Source: UBA5072 sp963822145 (GTDB lineage: Bacteria; Bacteroidota; Bacteroidia; Bacteroidales; UBA10428). From it: a stretch of DNA of 64,000 bases. Below are positions 23,902-33,400 of the stretch, piece by piece. The first letter of the stretch is position 1. Each line of letters starts with the position of its first letter. A program made the translations under genes and the position numbers. The stretch spans positions 434,001-498,000 of the forward strand of contig CAWGGG010000004.1 of NCBI GenBank assembly GCA_963822145.1, written 5' to 3'. Under the pieces are notes generated by a model. It was not told the origin of the DNA. It worked only from the letters and a program-made list of their open reading frames with translations, and made no database searches.

Positions 23902-24076
23902 TATGGTATGTTTTGATTATCATTCATAACGAATATAATTAAGTATTTAAGTGGTTTGATCATGGCTTTTTGCATTAGGATCCTGAAACCACTAAAATGT
24001 CAGTTCCGAGTTAATCATTCCAGCTATATTTCAATGGAAATGAATAGGTTTGTTATAATATTTAATTTTCGGATTT

Positions 24077-24226
24077 TTAAAATTGGTATGCAAATCCCGT
24101 CGAAACTGTTAAAAAATTGAGCCAGTTTTTTACATAGCCATCTCCGGGCCATACATCTCCGGTATCTGTTCCTGTAGCACCTCCATTATTGATAGCATCC
24201 GAGCCATTCTTCGGAAAGAGCCGCGT
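24077..24226 (-). pseudogene. C-terminal fragment of an outer-membrane beta-barrel protein
   Basis: On the minus strand an open stretch without a start reads TDTGDVWPGDGYVKNWLNF and ends TVSTGFAYQF before the stop. A terminal aromatic strand of this kind is typical of outer-membrane beta-barrel proteins. The upstream part is missing; instead the DNA continues into a ferritin-like N-terminus in another frame. Remnant of a deleted gene. Confidence 0.55.
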
Positions 24227-24287
24227 TTAGCATTCCCATTAATTTGTCAACATCCACAGATGCGTCTTTAATAGCTTGTTTACCCAT
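24186..24287 (-). pseudogene. N-terminal fragment of a ferritin-like/Dps-type gene
   Basis: A 33-codon frame, MGKQAIKDASVDVDKLMGML, then NAALSEEWL, matches the opening of Bacteroidota ferritin-like domain proteins (helix A with E-E-W-L-x-x-Y-Q iron-ligand region). It stops at once where the sequence switches to the outer-membrane-protein fragment. Intact relatives run about 150-200 residues, so this is a truncated relic of an iron-storage gene. Confidence 0.65.
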
Positions 24288-24381
24288 ATTCCTTATTTTA
24301 GCGTTACTAATTTTACCAGATAATGTATTAATTGAAGATAAACACATGCTTGCAATGGTTAATTCAATTATCTAAAAAATC

Positions 24382-25242
24382 TTATTTTGCTTTGGGTTTT
24401 CTTAGATTTTGTATTTCATTTCGCAACTCGTCCAAACGGGATATTATATGCATATAAAGTTCTTCCGAATTCTTCCCTTTGAATTTTATCTCCTGAAGCT
24501 CCTGCTCGATCTCGTTTTGACTCTCTTCCATGCTGGTCATAATGACACCAATAAATAAATTCATAATGATCATGGCCCCTAACAGGATAAAACTTGCAAA
24601 ATAAAGAAAAGGCCACAAAGATGTTATTTCTTCCTGCCCATTGGAATAATTTCCATATAAATGAGTATTCATAATATCAGTCCAACCCTCAAGGGTAAGC
24701 ACCTTAAAAAGCGTTACCAGGGAATGATGCAAATTGCCAAAATGCATTGGATCTTTCCCCCCAAAAACAAACACACCAATTATAGCATACACATAGAATA
24801 GGAGTGCTAAAAGCATTATTACATATCCCATGGAAGGTATACTCTTTAATAAGGCACCGATCAGGATTCGCAGTTTCGGAAAAAAATTAACCATTCTCAT
24901 TATCCGCAACACCCGCACAATTCGAATAACGGCCACGAAATGCGTATCGATGGCAGGAATAAGACAAACAGCCACAATAATAAAATCAAAAACGTTCCAG
25001 GGATCAGAAAAGAAACTAAATGGTCTTTTCCCCATTGCTAAAATCTTGAGAAGAATTTCTACAGTAAAACAATAAACAATAAAATTATCCAGAAATAGTA
25101 ATACCATACGATGCCTTTCAGCGCTATCAAGATAGGTTTCGATGCCGGTAAGGATAGCTGAAAGGAATATCAGGAGAAGTATAAAAACCTTAAAGGTTTT
25201 ATGATTCGTTATTGTCTGTGCTATTTTGAATATAGATCTCAT
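24382..25242 (-). CDS. Voltage-gated-type ion channel (bacterial NaChBac-like superfamily)
   Basis: A 286-residue six-segment channel subunit. S1-S3 occupy about 18-95. S4 (about 103-125) carries arginines at 107, 110, 113 and 116 in the every-third-residue pattern of a voltage sensor. S5 and S6 flank a pore loop with filter TLEGW (183-187), close to the TLESW filter of bacterial sodium channels but with Gly for Ser. The C-terminus (about 238-280) is a heptad-rich coiled coil (NEIEQELQEIKFKGKNSEEL) that would tetramerise. The ATG overlaps the stop of the DedA gene by 4 bp, so it is the last cistron of a TerC-DedA-channel operon. Confidence 0.93.
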   Translation of the reverse strand: MRSIFKIAQTITNHKTFKVFILLLIFLSAILTGIETYLDSAERHRMVLLFLDNFIVYCFTVEILLKILAMGKRPFSFFSDPWNVFDFIIVAVCLIPAIDTHFVAVIRIVRVLRIMRMVNFFPKLRILIGALLKSIPSMGYVIMLLALLFYVYAIIGVFVFGGKDPMHFGNLHHSLVTLFKVLTLEGWTDIMNTHLYGNYSNGQEEITSLWPFLYFASFILLGAMIIMNLFIGVIMTSMEESQNEIEQELQEIKFKGKNSEELYMHIISRLDELRNEIQNLRKPKAK

Positions 25243-25871
25243 GGTTTCTTTTTCCTGGAAAACATAATTCTTAACATGGGGAAAGACGCAATAGCAGCAA
25301 ACAGCAGCAGGATAAATACAGAATAGTTGATTATGTTGGGATATGCCTTGCCAATGAAATATCCCAAAGGAACAAGGGAACCAACCCAGGAAATTGCCCC
25401 TGCCATGTTAAAGAGCAAAAATCTTTTAAGAGAAACAGCAGTTGCACCGGCAATCATGGGAACCAATGTCCTTATCACGGGCATAAACCGACCCATTATA
25501 AAGGCCCACATGCCATAATGCTGATAAAACTTCTTGCCGCGATCCAGATATTCTATCTTAAAAAACCGGGATTTGTTATCGGTAAAAAGTTTGCCTCCCA
25601 ACCATTTTCCTTTCAAGTAGCCCGTAAGATCCCCTAAGAAAGAAGCTAATATTAACAATGCAACCAGCCAGAAAATAGAAATCTCCAAATAATGAGATCC
25701 GCAGAATATCCCTGCAGCAAATAGCATATAGTCACCGCCCGGTAGAACAAATCCAAGAAAAAAGCCAGTCTCGATATAGATTATGGCTAAAACCAGCAAT
25801 AACCCACCTACCTCAATGATTTTGTGGGTATTGAAAATAAAACTCCAAAAATTACTGTCCAGCACAATCAT
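25239..25871 (-). CDS. DedA family membrane protein
   Basis: A 210-residue DedA/VTT-superfamily protein. Hallmarks are ETGFFLGFVLPGGDYMLFAA near the N-terminus, the FxGR-type GRFMPVIRTLVPMIAGATAV amphipathic segment and GSLVPLGYFIGKAYPN. DedA proteins flip undecaprenyl phosphate or other phospholipids and support proton-motive force and antimicrobial resistance. The start is 1 bp after the upstream TerC stop and the stop overlaps the channel gene start, so translation is tightly coupled. A second DedA gene occurs at 56.6-57.3 kb. Confidence 0.94.
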   Translation of the reverse strand: MIVLDSNFWSFIFNTHKIIEVGGLLLVLAIIYIETGFFLGFVLPGGDYMLFAAGIFCGSHYLEISIFWLVALLILASFLGDLTGYLKGKWLGGKLFTDNKSRFFKIEYLDRGKKFYQHYGMWAFIMGRFMPVIRTLVPMIAGATAVSLKRFLLFNMAGAISWVGSLVPLGYFIGKAYPNIINYSVFILLLFAAIASFPMLRIMFSRKKKP

Positions 25872-25872
25872 A

Positions 25873-26796
25873 CTATTCGGTTTTTTTAGCCGGATGGGTT
25901 TTCAAAGATAAAATAATACTGGTGGCAATTATGGAAACAATGAAGAGCAATGACCATTCAATGGGAATTTTATATAAGTCGATTATCAGCATTTTTATCC
26001 CCACAAAAATCAGCACAACTGCCAGACCATAGCTTAACAGCCAAAAATGCCGGACAATGCCGGCAAGGGCAAAATAAAGGGAACGCAACCCCAAAATGGC
26101 AAAAACATTCGATGTGTAAACAATAAACTGGTCCTGTGTGATAGCCAGTATAGCCGGAATACTATCCACAGCAAAAATGAGGTCGGAAGTTTCGATGAGT
26201 ATCAAAACCAGAAACAATGGTGTGGCAAAGCGCTTTCCATCAATCCTTGTAAAAAACCTGTCTTCATGAAGAACGGGAGTTACAGGCACAAACTTTTTAA
26301 AAATCCGGAGTAGTGGATTCTTATCAGGTTCAATCTTTGCCTTATTATGATTGAACATTTTATATCCGGTATAAATCAGTAATGCACCAAAAAGATAAAT
26401 GGTGAAATGAAATTTCTGAATCAGGGCAACACCGGCGAAGATAAAAATCACACGCAGGATGAGGGCTCCGATTATGCCCCAGAAAAGTACCTTATGCTGA
26501 AACTGGGGAGGTATGCTGAAATAAGAAAAAATCATAATGAAGACAAAAATATTGTCAACACTGAGTGCTTTTTCCACGAGATATCCGGTAAAAAATTCCA
26601 ATGCCTTCTGCTGTCCCCGCCAGAAATAAATGATTGCATTGAAAACCAGGGCAAGAAAAACCCAGACTAAAGTCCAGGTTAATGCTTCCCTTACAGAAAC
26701 GACATGGGATTTCCTGTTAAAAACACCCAGATCCAGCGCCAGCATTACCAAAACAAAAACATTAAAAAGGATCCAAAAACGAATATCCGTATGCAT
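25873..26796 (-). CDS. TerC/Alx family integral membrane protein
   Basis: A 307-residue TerC-family protein with about nine membrane segments. Characteristic parts are FNRKSHVVSVREALTWTLVW, LVEKALSVDNIFVFIMIFSY and the acidic metal-site region LILIETSDLIFAVDSIPAIL (E, D, D in membrane helices). Alx and related proteins export Mn2+ and respond to pH or metal stress; TerC is also linked to tellurite resistance and metallation of exported proteins. First gene of the TerC-DedA-channel operon. Confidence 0.94.
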   Translation of the reverse strand: MHTDIRFWILFNVFVLVMLALDLGVFNRKSHVVSVREALTWTLVWVFLALVFNAIIYFWRGQQKALEFFTGYLVEKALSVDNIFVFIMIFSYFSIPPQFQHKVLFWGIIGALILRVIFIFAGVALIQKFHFTIYLFGALLIYTGYKMFNHNKAKIEPDKNPLLRIFKKFVPVTPVLHEDRFFTRIDGKRFATPLFLVLILIETSDLIFAVDSIPAILAITQDQFIVYTSNVFAILGLRSLYFALAGIVRHFWLLSYGLAVVLIFVGIKMLIIDLYKIPIEWSLLFIVSIIATSIILSLKTHPAKKTE

Positions 26797-27002
26797 GCGA
26801 ATTATTTTATAATTTATAACATTGCAAGGGTTAGTATTGTTTAACTTTTAATTCAGATTGTACCACATTATTATGGATAGAAATTGTCTTGGCTGTTATC
26901 GAACCATAATCCAAAAAGTGATAGTGACCGGTGAATGAGCAGCCGCGCAGGGTATGGCTTTGCGGGTGCGAATAATCCCGGACCTTGCAATTAATTCATG
27001 GT

Positions 27003-27395
27003 CTAAATTCTATTCGCAATCAAATACGTGATCACCGAAACAGAGGCCGCCAATACACTGCCCCAGACCAAATCAACCACAGTAACCAGTAGGGGCCAAT
27101 CTTTAACTGTGGCCAGGTTGGTCAGATCATAGGTCGCATAGGTTACAAGTCCAAACAGTGCTCCGTACAGCAAGGCATGAACCCAGGAGTGTTTGACCAT
27201 TGCAGGAGTAATGACAAAGATTATAAGACTGGCGATGAAAAGCAAATAGAAAATAATTGCTGCCAACCAGTTGATATCTGGCTTCATCAAAAAACCAATC
27301 TGTTTTTGGTAAAAATTTTTAGCTACCAAAGCGATCCATACCATGTCAATCGCGAAAAATACCGGCAGCGCAATCAAAAACAGCTTTATAAACAT
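27003..27395 (-). CDS. DUF2177 family membrane protein
   Basis: A 130-residue, four-segment membrane protein typical of DUF2177. It opens with FFAIDMVWIALVAKNFYQKQ, followed by GALFGLVTYATYDLTNLATV and LVWGSVLAASVSVITYLI. The D-M-x-W and Y-D-L-T-N segments are conserved in the family. Function unknown. Same strand as the TerC operon but 206 bp upstream of it, so probably separate. Confidence 0.88.
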   Translation of the reverse strand: MFIKLFLIALPVFFAIDMVWIALVAKNFYQKQIGFLMKPDINWLAAIIFYLLFIASLIIFVITPAMVKHSWVHALLYGALFGLVTYATYDLTNLATVKDWPLLVTVVDLVWGSVLAASVSVITYLIANRI

Positions 27396-27541
27396 CAGTA
27401 CTTATTTTAAGATTTATGTATCTCTAAAATTAACCTAATTTTAGTAATTCTTAGCAGCCCGAAACGAGTAAGAAATCAGGAAAGCATAACACCCAAGAAC
27501 TAAATCAAACTTAAGATTGTTACACATTAAATGACTCTGGT

Positions 27542-28966
27542 ATGAAATTACTATTAACCGGGGCAACCGGTTATATTGCGCAAAGACTCATACCTGTGTT
27601 AATAAACCAGGGACATGAGGTAATTTGCTGTGTACGTGACAGGAACAGGTTTAATGCCGAGAAATATCGTTCACAGGCTTTGTCGGTGATTGAAGTGGAT
27701 TTCTTGAAAAGGGAAACGCTCAGGAATATTCCTGTTGACATTGATGCAGCCTATTACCTGATTCACTCCATGTCAACTTCAACGGGCGATTTTAAAAAAA
27801 TGGAAGAGATCACGGCAATTCATTTTAAAGAATACATTCAACAAACGAAAGTCAGGCAGGTGATCTACCTGAGCGGGATCGTAAATGAAGAGCAGTTATC
27901 ACCCCATCTTGCCAGCCGCAAACATGTTGAAGAAATACTGGCCTCTGGTTCCTTTGCATTAACTACCCTGCGGGCGGGAATAATCATTGGTTCAGGAAGT
28001 GCTTCCTTTGAAATTATCCGTGACCTGGTTGAGAAATTACCTGTAATGGTTGCCCCCCGCTGGCTAAATACCCGTTCACAACCTATTGCTATAGGTAATG
28101 TTATTGAATTCCTTTCAGGTGTATTACTGAATGAAAAGACCTTTAACCGCAGTTACGATATCGGCGGCCCCGATATCCTCACGTATAAGCAGATGCTGTT
28201 GCGTTTTGCCAGCGTGAGAGGGCTAAAGCGTACAATAGGAATTGTACCGGTGATGACTCCTAAACTATCATCCTATTGGCTCTACTTCATCACATCGACT
28301 TCATATTCACTTGCACAAAACCTGGTAGACAGTATGAAGGTTGAAGTCATTTGCAAAGAAAACAATCTTAAAGAACTACTCGGAATTACTCCGGTAAGTT
28401 ATGAAGAAGCTATCAGAGAGGCGTTCAAAAAAATAGAGATGAATCAGGTTCCATCGAGCTGGAAAGATGCACTTACATCCAGGACTTTAAATGATGGAAT
28501 ATCCAGGCACGCAGAGGTACCTGTCCATGGATGTTTTCTTGATTACCGGAAACTTCACATTGGCGATAGTGAAAAAACCCTTAATAAAATATGGTCCATA
28601 GGAGGGGAAAACGGCTGGTATTATGGTGACTGGCTTTGGGGTATGCGGGGTTTTATTGATAAGCTCTTTGGAGGCGTGGGCCTCAGAAGGGGAAGAAAAA
28701 ATCAGACTGAAATTTCGCCCGGTGATGCGCTCGATTTCTGGCGCGTATTGATCGCTGACAAAACAGAAAAGAGATTGCTCCTGTTTGCTGAGATGAAATT
28801 GCCGGGAGAGGCCTGGCTGGAATTTAGGATTGACAACAACAACATTCTGCATCTGACTGCCACATTCAGACCTTTGGGATTATGGGGCAGATTATACTGG
28901 TATAGTATGATGCCTTTCCATGGTTATATTTTCAACGGAATGCTCAGGAATATTGCAGGGGTGTGA
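27542..28966 (+). CDS. NAD(P)-binding SDR-type protein with C-terminal DUF2867 domain
   Basis: A 474-residue two-domain protein. Residues 1-290 form an atypical (NmrA/complex-I-like) Rossmann domain with TGATGYIA near the N-terminus, YYLIHSMSTSTGDF and LRAGIIIGSGSASFE. The C-terminal DUF2867 domain (about 320-474) contains FLDYRKLHIG, WSIGGENGWYYGDWLWGMRG and a closing MPFHGYIFNGML. Such proteins are widespread in Bacteroidota and Actinobacteria, usually near photolyase or stress genes; the reaction is unknown. Followed by a beta-barrel gene with its own -7 motif. Confidence 0.88.
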   Translation: MKLLLTGATGYIAQRLIPVLINQGHEVICCVRDRNRFNAEKYRSQALSVIEVDFLKRETLRNIPVDIDAAYYLIHSMSTSTGDFKKMEEITAIHFKEYIQQTKVRQVIYLSGIVNEEQLSPHLASRKHVEEILASGSFALTTLRAGIIIGSGSASFEIIRDLVEKLPVMVAPRWLNTRSQPIAIGNVIEFLSGVLLNEKTFNRSYDIGGPDILTYKQMLLRFASVRGLKRTIGIVPVMTPKLSSYWLYFITSTSYSLAQNLVDSMKVEVICKENNLKELLGITPVSYEEAIREAFKKIEMNQVPSSWKDALTSRTLNDGISRHAEVPVHGCFLDYRKLHIGDSEKTLNKIWSIGGENGWYYGDWLWGMRGFIDKLFGGVGLRRGRKNQTEISPGDALDFWRVLIADKTEKRLLLFAEMKLPGEAWLEFRIDNNNILHLTATFRPLGLWGRLYWYSMMPFHGYIFNGMLRNIAGV

Positions 28967-28977
28967 GTGTGAATTGT

Positions 28978-28985
28978 TACCTTTG
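28978..28985 (+). promoter_or_regulatory. Candidate -7 element for the beta-barrel gene
   Basis: TACCTTTG matches TAnnTTTG, about 30 bp upstream of the ATG at 29015. Confidence 0.4.
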
Positions 28986-29014
28986 TTTGTGCCATTGTAT
29001 TAAATATTAAACCC

Positions 29015-29764
29015 ATGTTTATGAGACGATCACCTGCCGTAATATTCCTTTTGTTTCTGCTAATTTTCCCTGTAGCATTTGTACATGCCCAGGCATCGCT
29101 TGATATGGAAACAGGTGTTGTTGCCACCGGGTATAATGATGTCCGCATTCCCGGTGATGAAGGAACATTTTTTTCATTGAAAGATGATCTGAGCGCAAAT
29201 GCAAAGATTTATTACCGGATAAAAGTGAATTATACAATTAAATCACGTCATACCCTGTCGGTATTATTTGCGCCCCTTACAACAACATCGGATGGAAGTA
29301 TCCCCTACGATGTTAACTTCACCGGAACAGTATTTCCGGCTAATACTGCGCTGGATGCAAAATATAAATTCAATTCTTACAGGTTGACCTATCGCTACGA
29401 TATCGTAAAAAAACCAAAAATTGATTTTGGACTGGGATTTACGGCGAAAATCAGAGATGCCAGTATTGCGCTCGAATCAGCAGATTTGAAGGCAGAAAAA
29501 ACCAATGTGGGATTTGTGCCCATTATTAATTTCAGATTGCATTGGCGTTTTGCGGATGATTTTGGATTGCTGATCGAAGGTGATGCCCTGGCTGCAAAGC
29601 AGGGGAGAGCTGAAGATTTATTGATTGCAGCCACTTATGGATTTTCTGACCACTTTGTAATTAAGGCGGGTTATCGCTTGCTTGAAGGTGGTGCCGACAA
29701 TGATGAAGTTTATAATTTTGCTTTGTTCCATTTCGGCTCGTTGGGACTTTCCTTTACACTGTAA
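29015..29764 (+). CDS. Outer-membrane beta-barrel protein, unknown function
   Basis: A 249-residue exported protein: signal peptide about 1-25 (SPAVIFLLFLLIFPVAFVHA), then alternating amphipathic strands (YRIKVNYTIKSRHTLSVLFA, FNSYRLTYRYDIVKKPKIDF, FVIKAGYRLLEGG) ending in SLGLSFTL. The even strand pattern and short turns suit an 8- to 10-stranded barrel. No specific family recognised. It follows the SDR-DUF2867 gene on the same strand but appears to have its own promoter. Confidence 0.8.
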   Translation: MFMRRSPAVIFLLFLLIFPVAFVHAQASLDMETGVVATGYNDVRIPGDEGTFFSLKDDLSANAKIYYRIKVNYTIKSRHTLSVLFAPLTTTSDGSIPYDVNFTGTVFPANTALDAKYKFNSYRLTYRYDIVKKPKIDFGLGFTAKIRDASIALESADLKAEKTNVGFVPIINFRLHWRFADDFGLLIEGDALAAKQGRAEDLLIAATYGFSDHFVIKAGYRLLEGGADNDEVYNFALFHFGSLGLSFTL

Positions 29765-29825
29765 GGATAATCCTGTTCCTTAATTTTAGTTTAAAGTATC
29801 CATTCAATGGTCGTTCTTCAATGAC

Positions 29826-30290
29826 ATGAGTCCACCAATGCCAATCAGGAAAATTGTCGAAGCTGCCCTTCAGTCCAGTCGCTTCGCTGTTTTAGCTACT
29901 GAGGGGGAGGGACAGCCACATGCGAGTCTGATTGCGATCACACCGGTTGAAAGTTACCGGCAATTGATTTTTGCTACATATCGCAGTACCCGTAAGTTTC
30001 GTAACCTGGCGCATAACGGAAAAGTGGCTATACTCTTTGATGTTGGAAAAACAGACAGGCCGGGCCTGCAGAAAAGCTATGTGATTACCGCGTTTGGCCA
30101 TGCGGAAGAAATCCTCATCGAAGAGCATGATTCAACGCGCAGCGCACATCTGAAGAGACATCCTGATTTGGGACCCTTCCTGCAGTCAGCGGACTGTGCA
30201 CTCATTTTGGTTACGGTTGAAGCCTACCAGGTAGTGCGCGGTATTGATGACATCATCTGGTGGCCTGTAGACAATTTGGATGAAACCTGA
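29826..30290 (+). CDS. Pyridoxamine 5'-phosphate oxidase-like flavin-binding protein
   Basis: A 154-residue protein with the split-barrel PPOX fold: SSRFAVLATEGEGQPHASLI, then ATYRSTRKFRNLAHNGKVAI and FDVGKTDRPGLQKSYVITAF. These proteins bind FMN or F420/heme and act on diverse small molecules; the small size excludes a canonical PdxH. No signal peptide, cytoplasmic. Monocistronic between the barrel gene and the convergent ABC transporter. Confidence 0.85.
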   Translation: MSPPMPIRKIVEAALQSSRFAVLATEGEGQPHASLIAITPVESYRQLIFATYRSTRKFRNLAHNGKVAILFDVGKTDRPGLQKSYVITAFGHAEEILIEEHDSTRSAHLKRHPDLGPFLQSADCALILVTVEAYQVVRGIDDIIWWPVDNLDET

Positions 30291-30446
30291 AATGACATTT
30301 CTAATATTGGATGCATGCCCTTACGTGAAGAAGATCGGGAAAATTACTGAGTTTTTTTGGAAGAACTTGTGCATTAGTTCTGGTTAATCCACCATTATAT
30401 TATTCCTTTTAAGTATATTCCGTGAAAGCTTCACCCTTGTCCCATA

Positions 30447-33400
30447 TTACTCGGCAATCTTCATCAGCCGGTTAACCTTTATTTGGTTTAACCTGTTCAG
30501 GCGAATCGTTTCGAAATAGTCAAGGATCTTGCGTATCGCATCAAAATATAAAAAGACAAGCGACAAGAGGTTAAAAATCCAGGTCAGTAACATGTTAAAC
30601 CAAAACGTATCAATTTTTAGGTTAAAGATTCGCTTGAACGGCGCATAAAAATGCGCCCTCCCATTATTTCCCAGAGGTTCCCTGAAAACAGCATTTTTAA
30701 TGGATATCATTTCGCCATCGTGCAGGGTATAATATTGTAACTCTTTTTCTTGCGTAACAACCGAAGCAAGTTGTTTATTATCATATTGCTGACGGAAAGA
30801 CATTACCTGATCTTTACCACCCAAGTCAGAAACCAGCTGACGGTAAATGCTATCGCGTTCATCAACTGCACGGTTATAGCGATTCCTGTAAACAATCGCA
30901 GCACGGTCGAGAAATGCAGTAATGCTTGTGTTTAATGCTGGCTTGTAAAGCGTATGACTTATGCTATCCAAGAATGGGGGCCTTTTACTGCCAATATCCT
31001 GGATGATCTTATCAATTTCTCTGCGCAATATTTGCAGGTTGCTTAAATATCTGAAATTATCCACCCTATTGTAATACAAATCCCTGGTATCATCGGTAAT
31101 TTCAATCAATCCAGGTATGGCATATGACCTGTAATAGCCAGCATTCTTCGCCCTTGATTCAGCATCATAAAAATAGCGTGTGTAACGGTTATTTTTATAC
31201 TGGGTTACGGCCAATGCTTCATATGCCCATCGGGATGCCATATTATCACCAATAATGGGTACCTCCTTATCATTGGCGATTGAGTAATGCATCTTGCTGA
31301 AATCAAGAATAACACCGCTGAAGATAAGCTGGGGAACCAGGATTAACGGGACCAGTATGTAAATTGTAACCACCGATTTGAATCCGGAAGAGATATTCAG
31401 GCCCACCAGATTTGACCAGCATGAAGCGGTGAATAGCACAAACCAGTATGGGAATAGCATACCCCTGATTTCAAGCATTGAATTGCCTATCAATACAAAA
31501 ACTAGTGTCTGAACCGCTGAGATCATAAACAGGATTGATATTTTTGATAGCAGGTAACTCGACCGACTAAGATTCAGGAACTTTTCGCGCTTTAAAATCT
31601 TACGGTCCTTAAAAATCTCTTCAGCACTGATTATGAGTCCAAGAAACAATGCAACAATCACTGCCATAAACAGAAACGCCGGAAGACCGGCATTTTCACC
31701 GAAATAATACCTCGGTTTCCCGTTGATATAATTGAAGTTCTTGGAAAAGAATGCCAGTATAAAAGCCAGGATTGGCGCTTCAAGCGCCATGATTACCAGA
31801 TACTGTTTGTTGTAGTATTTGGCCAGCAAATCACGTTTTAGATAGATGGTGAATTGTTCGAAATGGCCGGGAGTTTTAAAATTGCTTTTCGGGATGGAAG
31901 AATCATGCGCTCTTTCAATCAGTTTAGTCTTTGTATCTATGTTTTTTAGAAATCGCTGGTACCATAATTCTGGACTGATCTTGCGCTGCCTGGTCAAACG
32001 TCCGTTTGCATCCACTTCGCGGGATTCAACGATTCTTAATATCTCATCGGTGTTAATATTGCCACAGTTCAGGCATTCGGTTTCCTCGGCGTCGGCATAA
32101 TGAACCGCCTGTTTAAAATAGGTGATAGCACCTATCGGATGCCCGTAGTAAATAACCCGTCCACCCTGGTCCATAACCAGTAACTTGTCGAACATTTTAA
32201 AAACATCGGAGGAAGGTTGATGGATGTTGGCAATGACAAGTTTGCCCTTTATTGTCTGCCTTTTTAGCAGGGAAATAACATTTTCGGAATCGGCTGAAGA
32301 TAATCCTGAAGTAGGTTCATCCACGAGCAGGATTGAAGGTTCACGGATCAGTTCAAGTGCAATATTGAGCCGCTTTCGCTGACCTCCGCTCAATATGGCT
32401 GCAAAAGAGTCACCAACTTTCAAATCGCGTGCCTCCAGGAGGTCAAAATCCAGCAGCGCTTCCTCGATCAGCGCCTGGATCTGTCCCTCCTCATAATCAC
32501 TGCTGCAAAGCCTGGTATTGAAATAAAGATTCTCATATACGGACAATTCCTTAATTAGGAGATCATCCTGCGGCACATATCCGATAATGCCTTTGGCCCT
32601 TTCTTTATTGATGTGGATATCCCAGCCGTTGATTTTGACCGATCCTTCCTGCGGTTTGAGGTTCCCGTTCAGAACATTAAGCAGGGTGGATTTGCCGGAT
32701 CCACTCCCGCCAATAATGCCCACCAGCCTGCCGGATTCTTCGTTCAGATTGAATCTTTTGATACCATTCTTGCTATTGAGATATCCAAACACAATGTCTT
32801 CGGCTGTAAACACAAATTTGTTCCCCACACTGACCTGATTGAACTGTCGGGTTACCCAGGTATAATAAAAAGAACGGATCAGTGGATTTCGGAGGACTCC
32901 GCCAACTGGCCATATATAGGATCTGCCCGGTTCCATCCGCTGTCCATTCATCATCAGAACCATTTTCCCGTAATACCTCAAGACATAGGTATTAGAACTT
33001 GATATCCATAGCACAATTATTTCACTATCAAGTTTATCAAGTGCTATTTGCTTGGTATGGGGCAAACATTCGGCGTCTATCGGCCTGATGAAAAGCAGGC
33101 ATCCCTTGTTTATCTTTTCAATCTCGTTTAAAGTAAAGGCTTTTGCATCTGAATATTCTTCCCGGGTTACTTTTAAACTGGAAGCTACAGTGCCTACAAG
33201 ACTCAATTCGTTGGGATTGTGTTTTTGTTCACTGTGAAAAAAGTCAAGCAGGGATATCAGCAGAATGATCTTTTGTTCATGCTCCAGCTCTTCGTTGATC
33301 TGCTCGCAAAGTTCAATAATCGCTTGCTCAGCTTTTATTTGCTGCACACTATTATCCGTGAGCATGGAATGGGGATTCAGTTGTTGAAAAGACCTGACCT

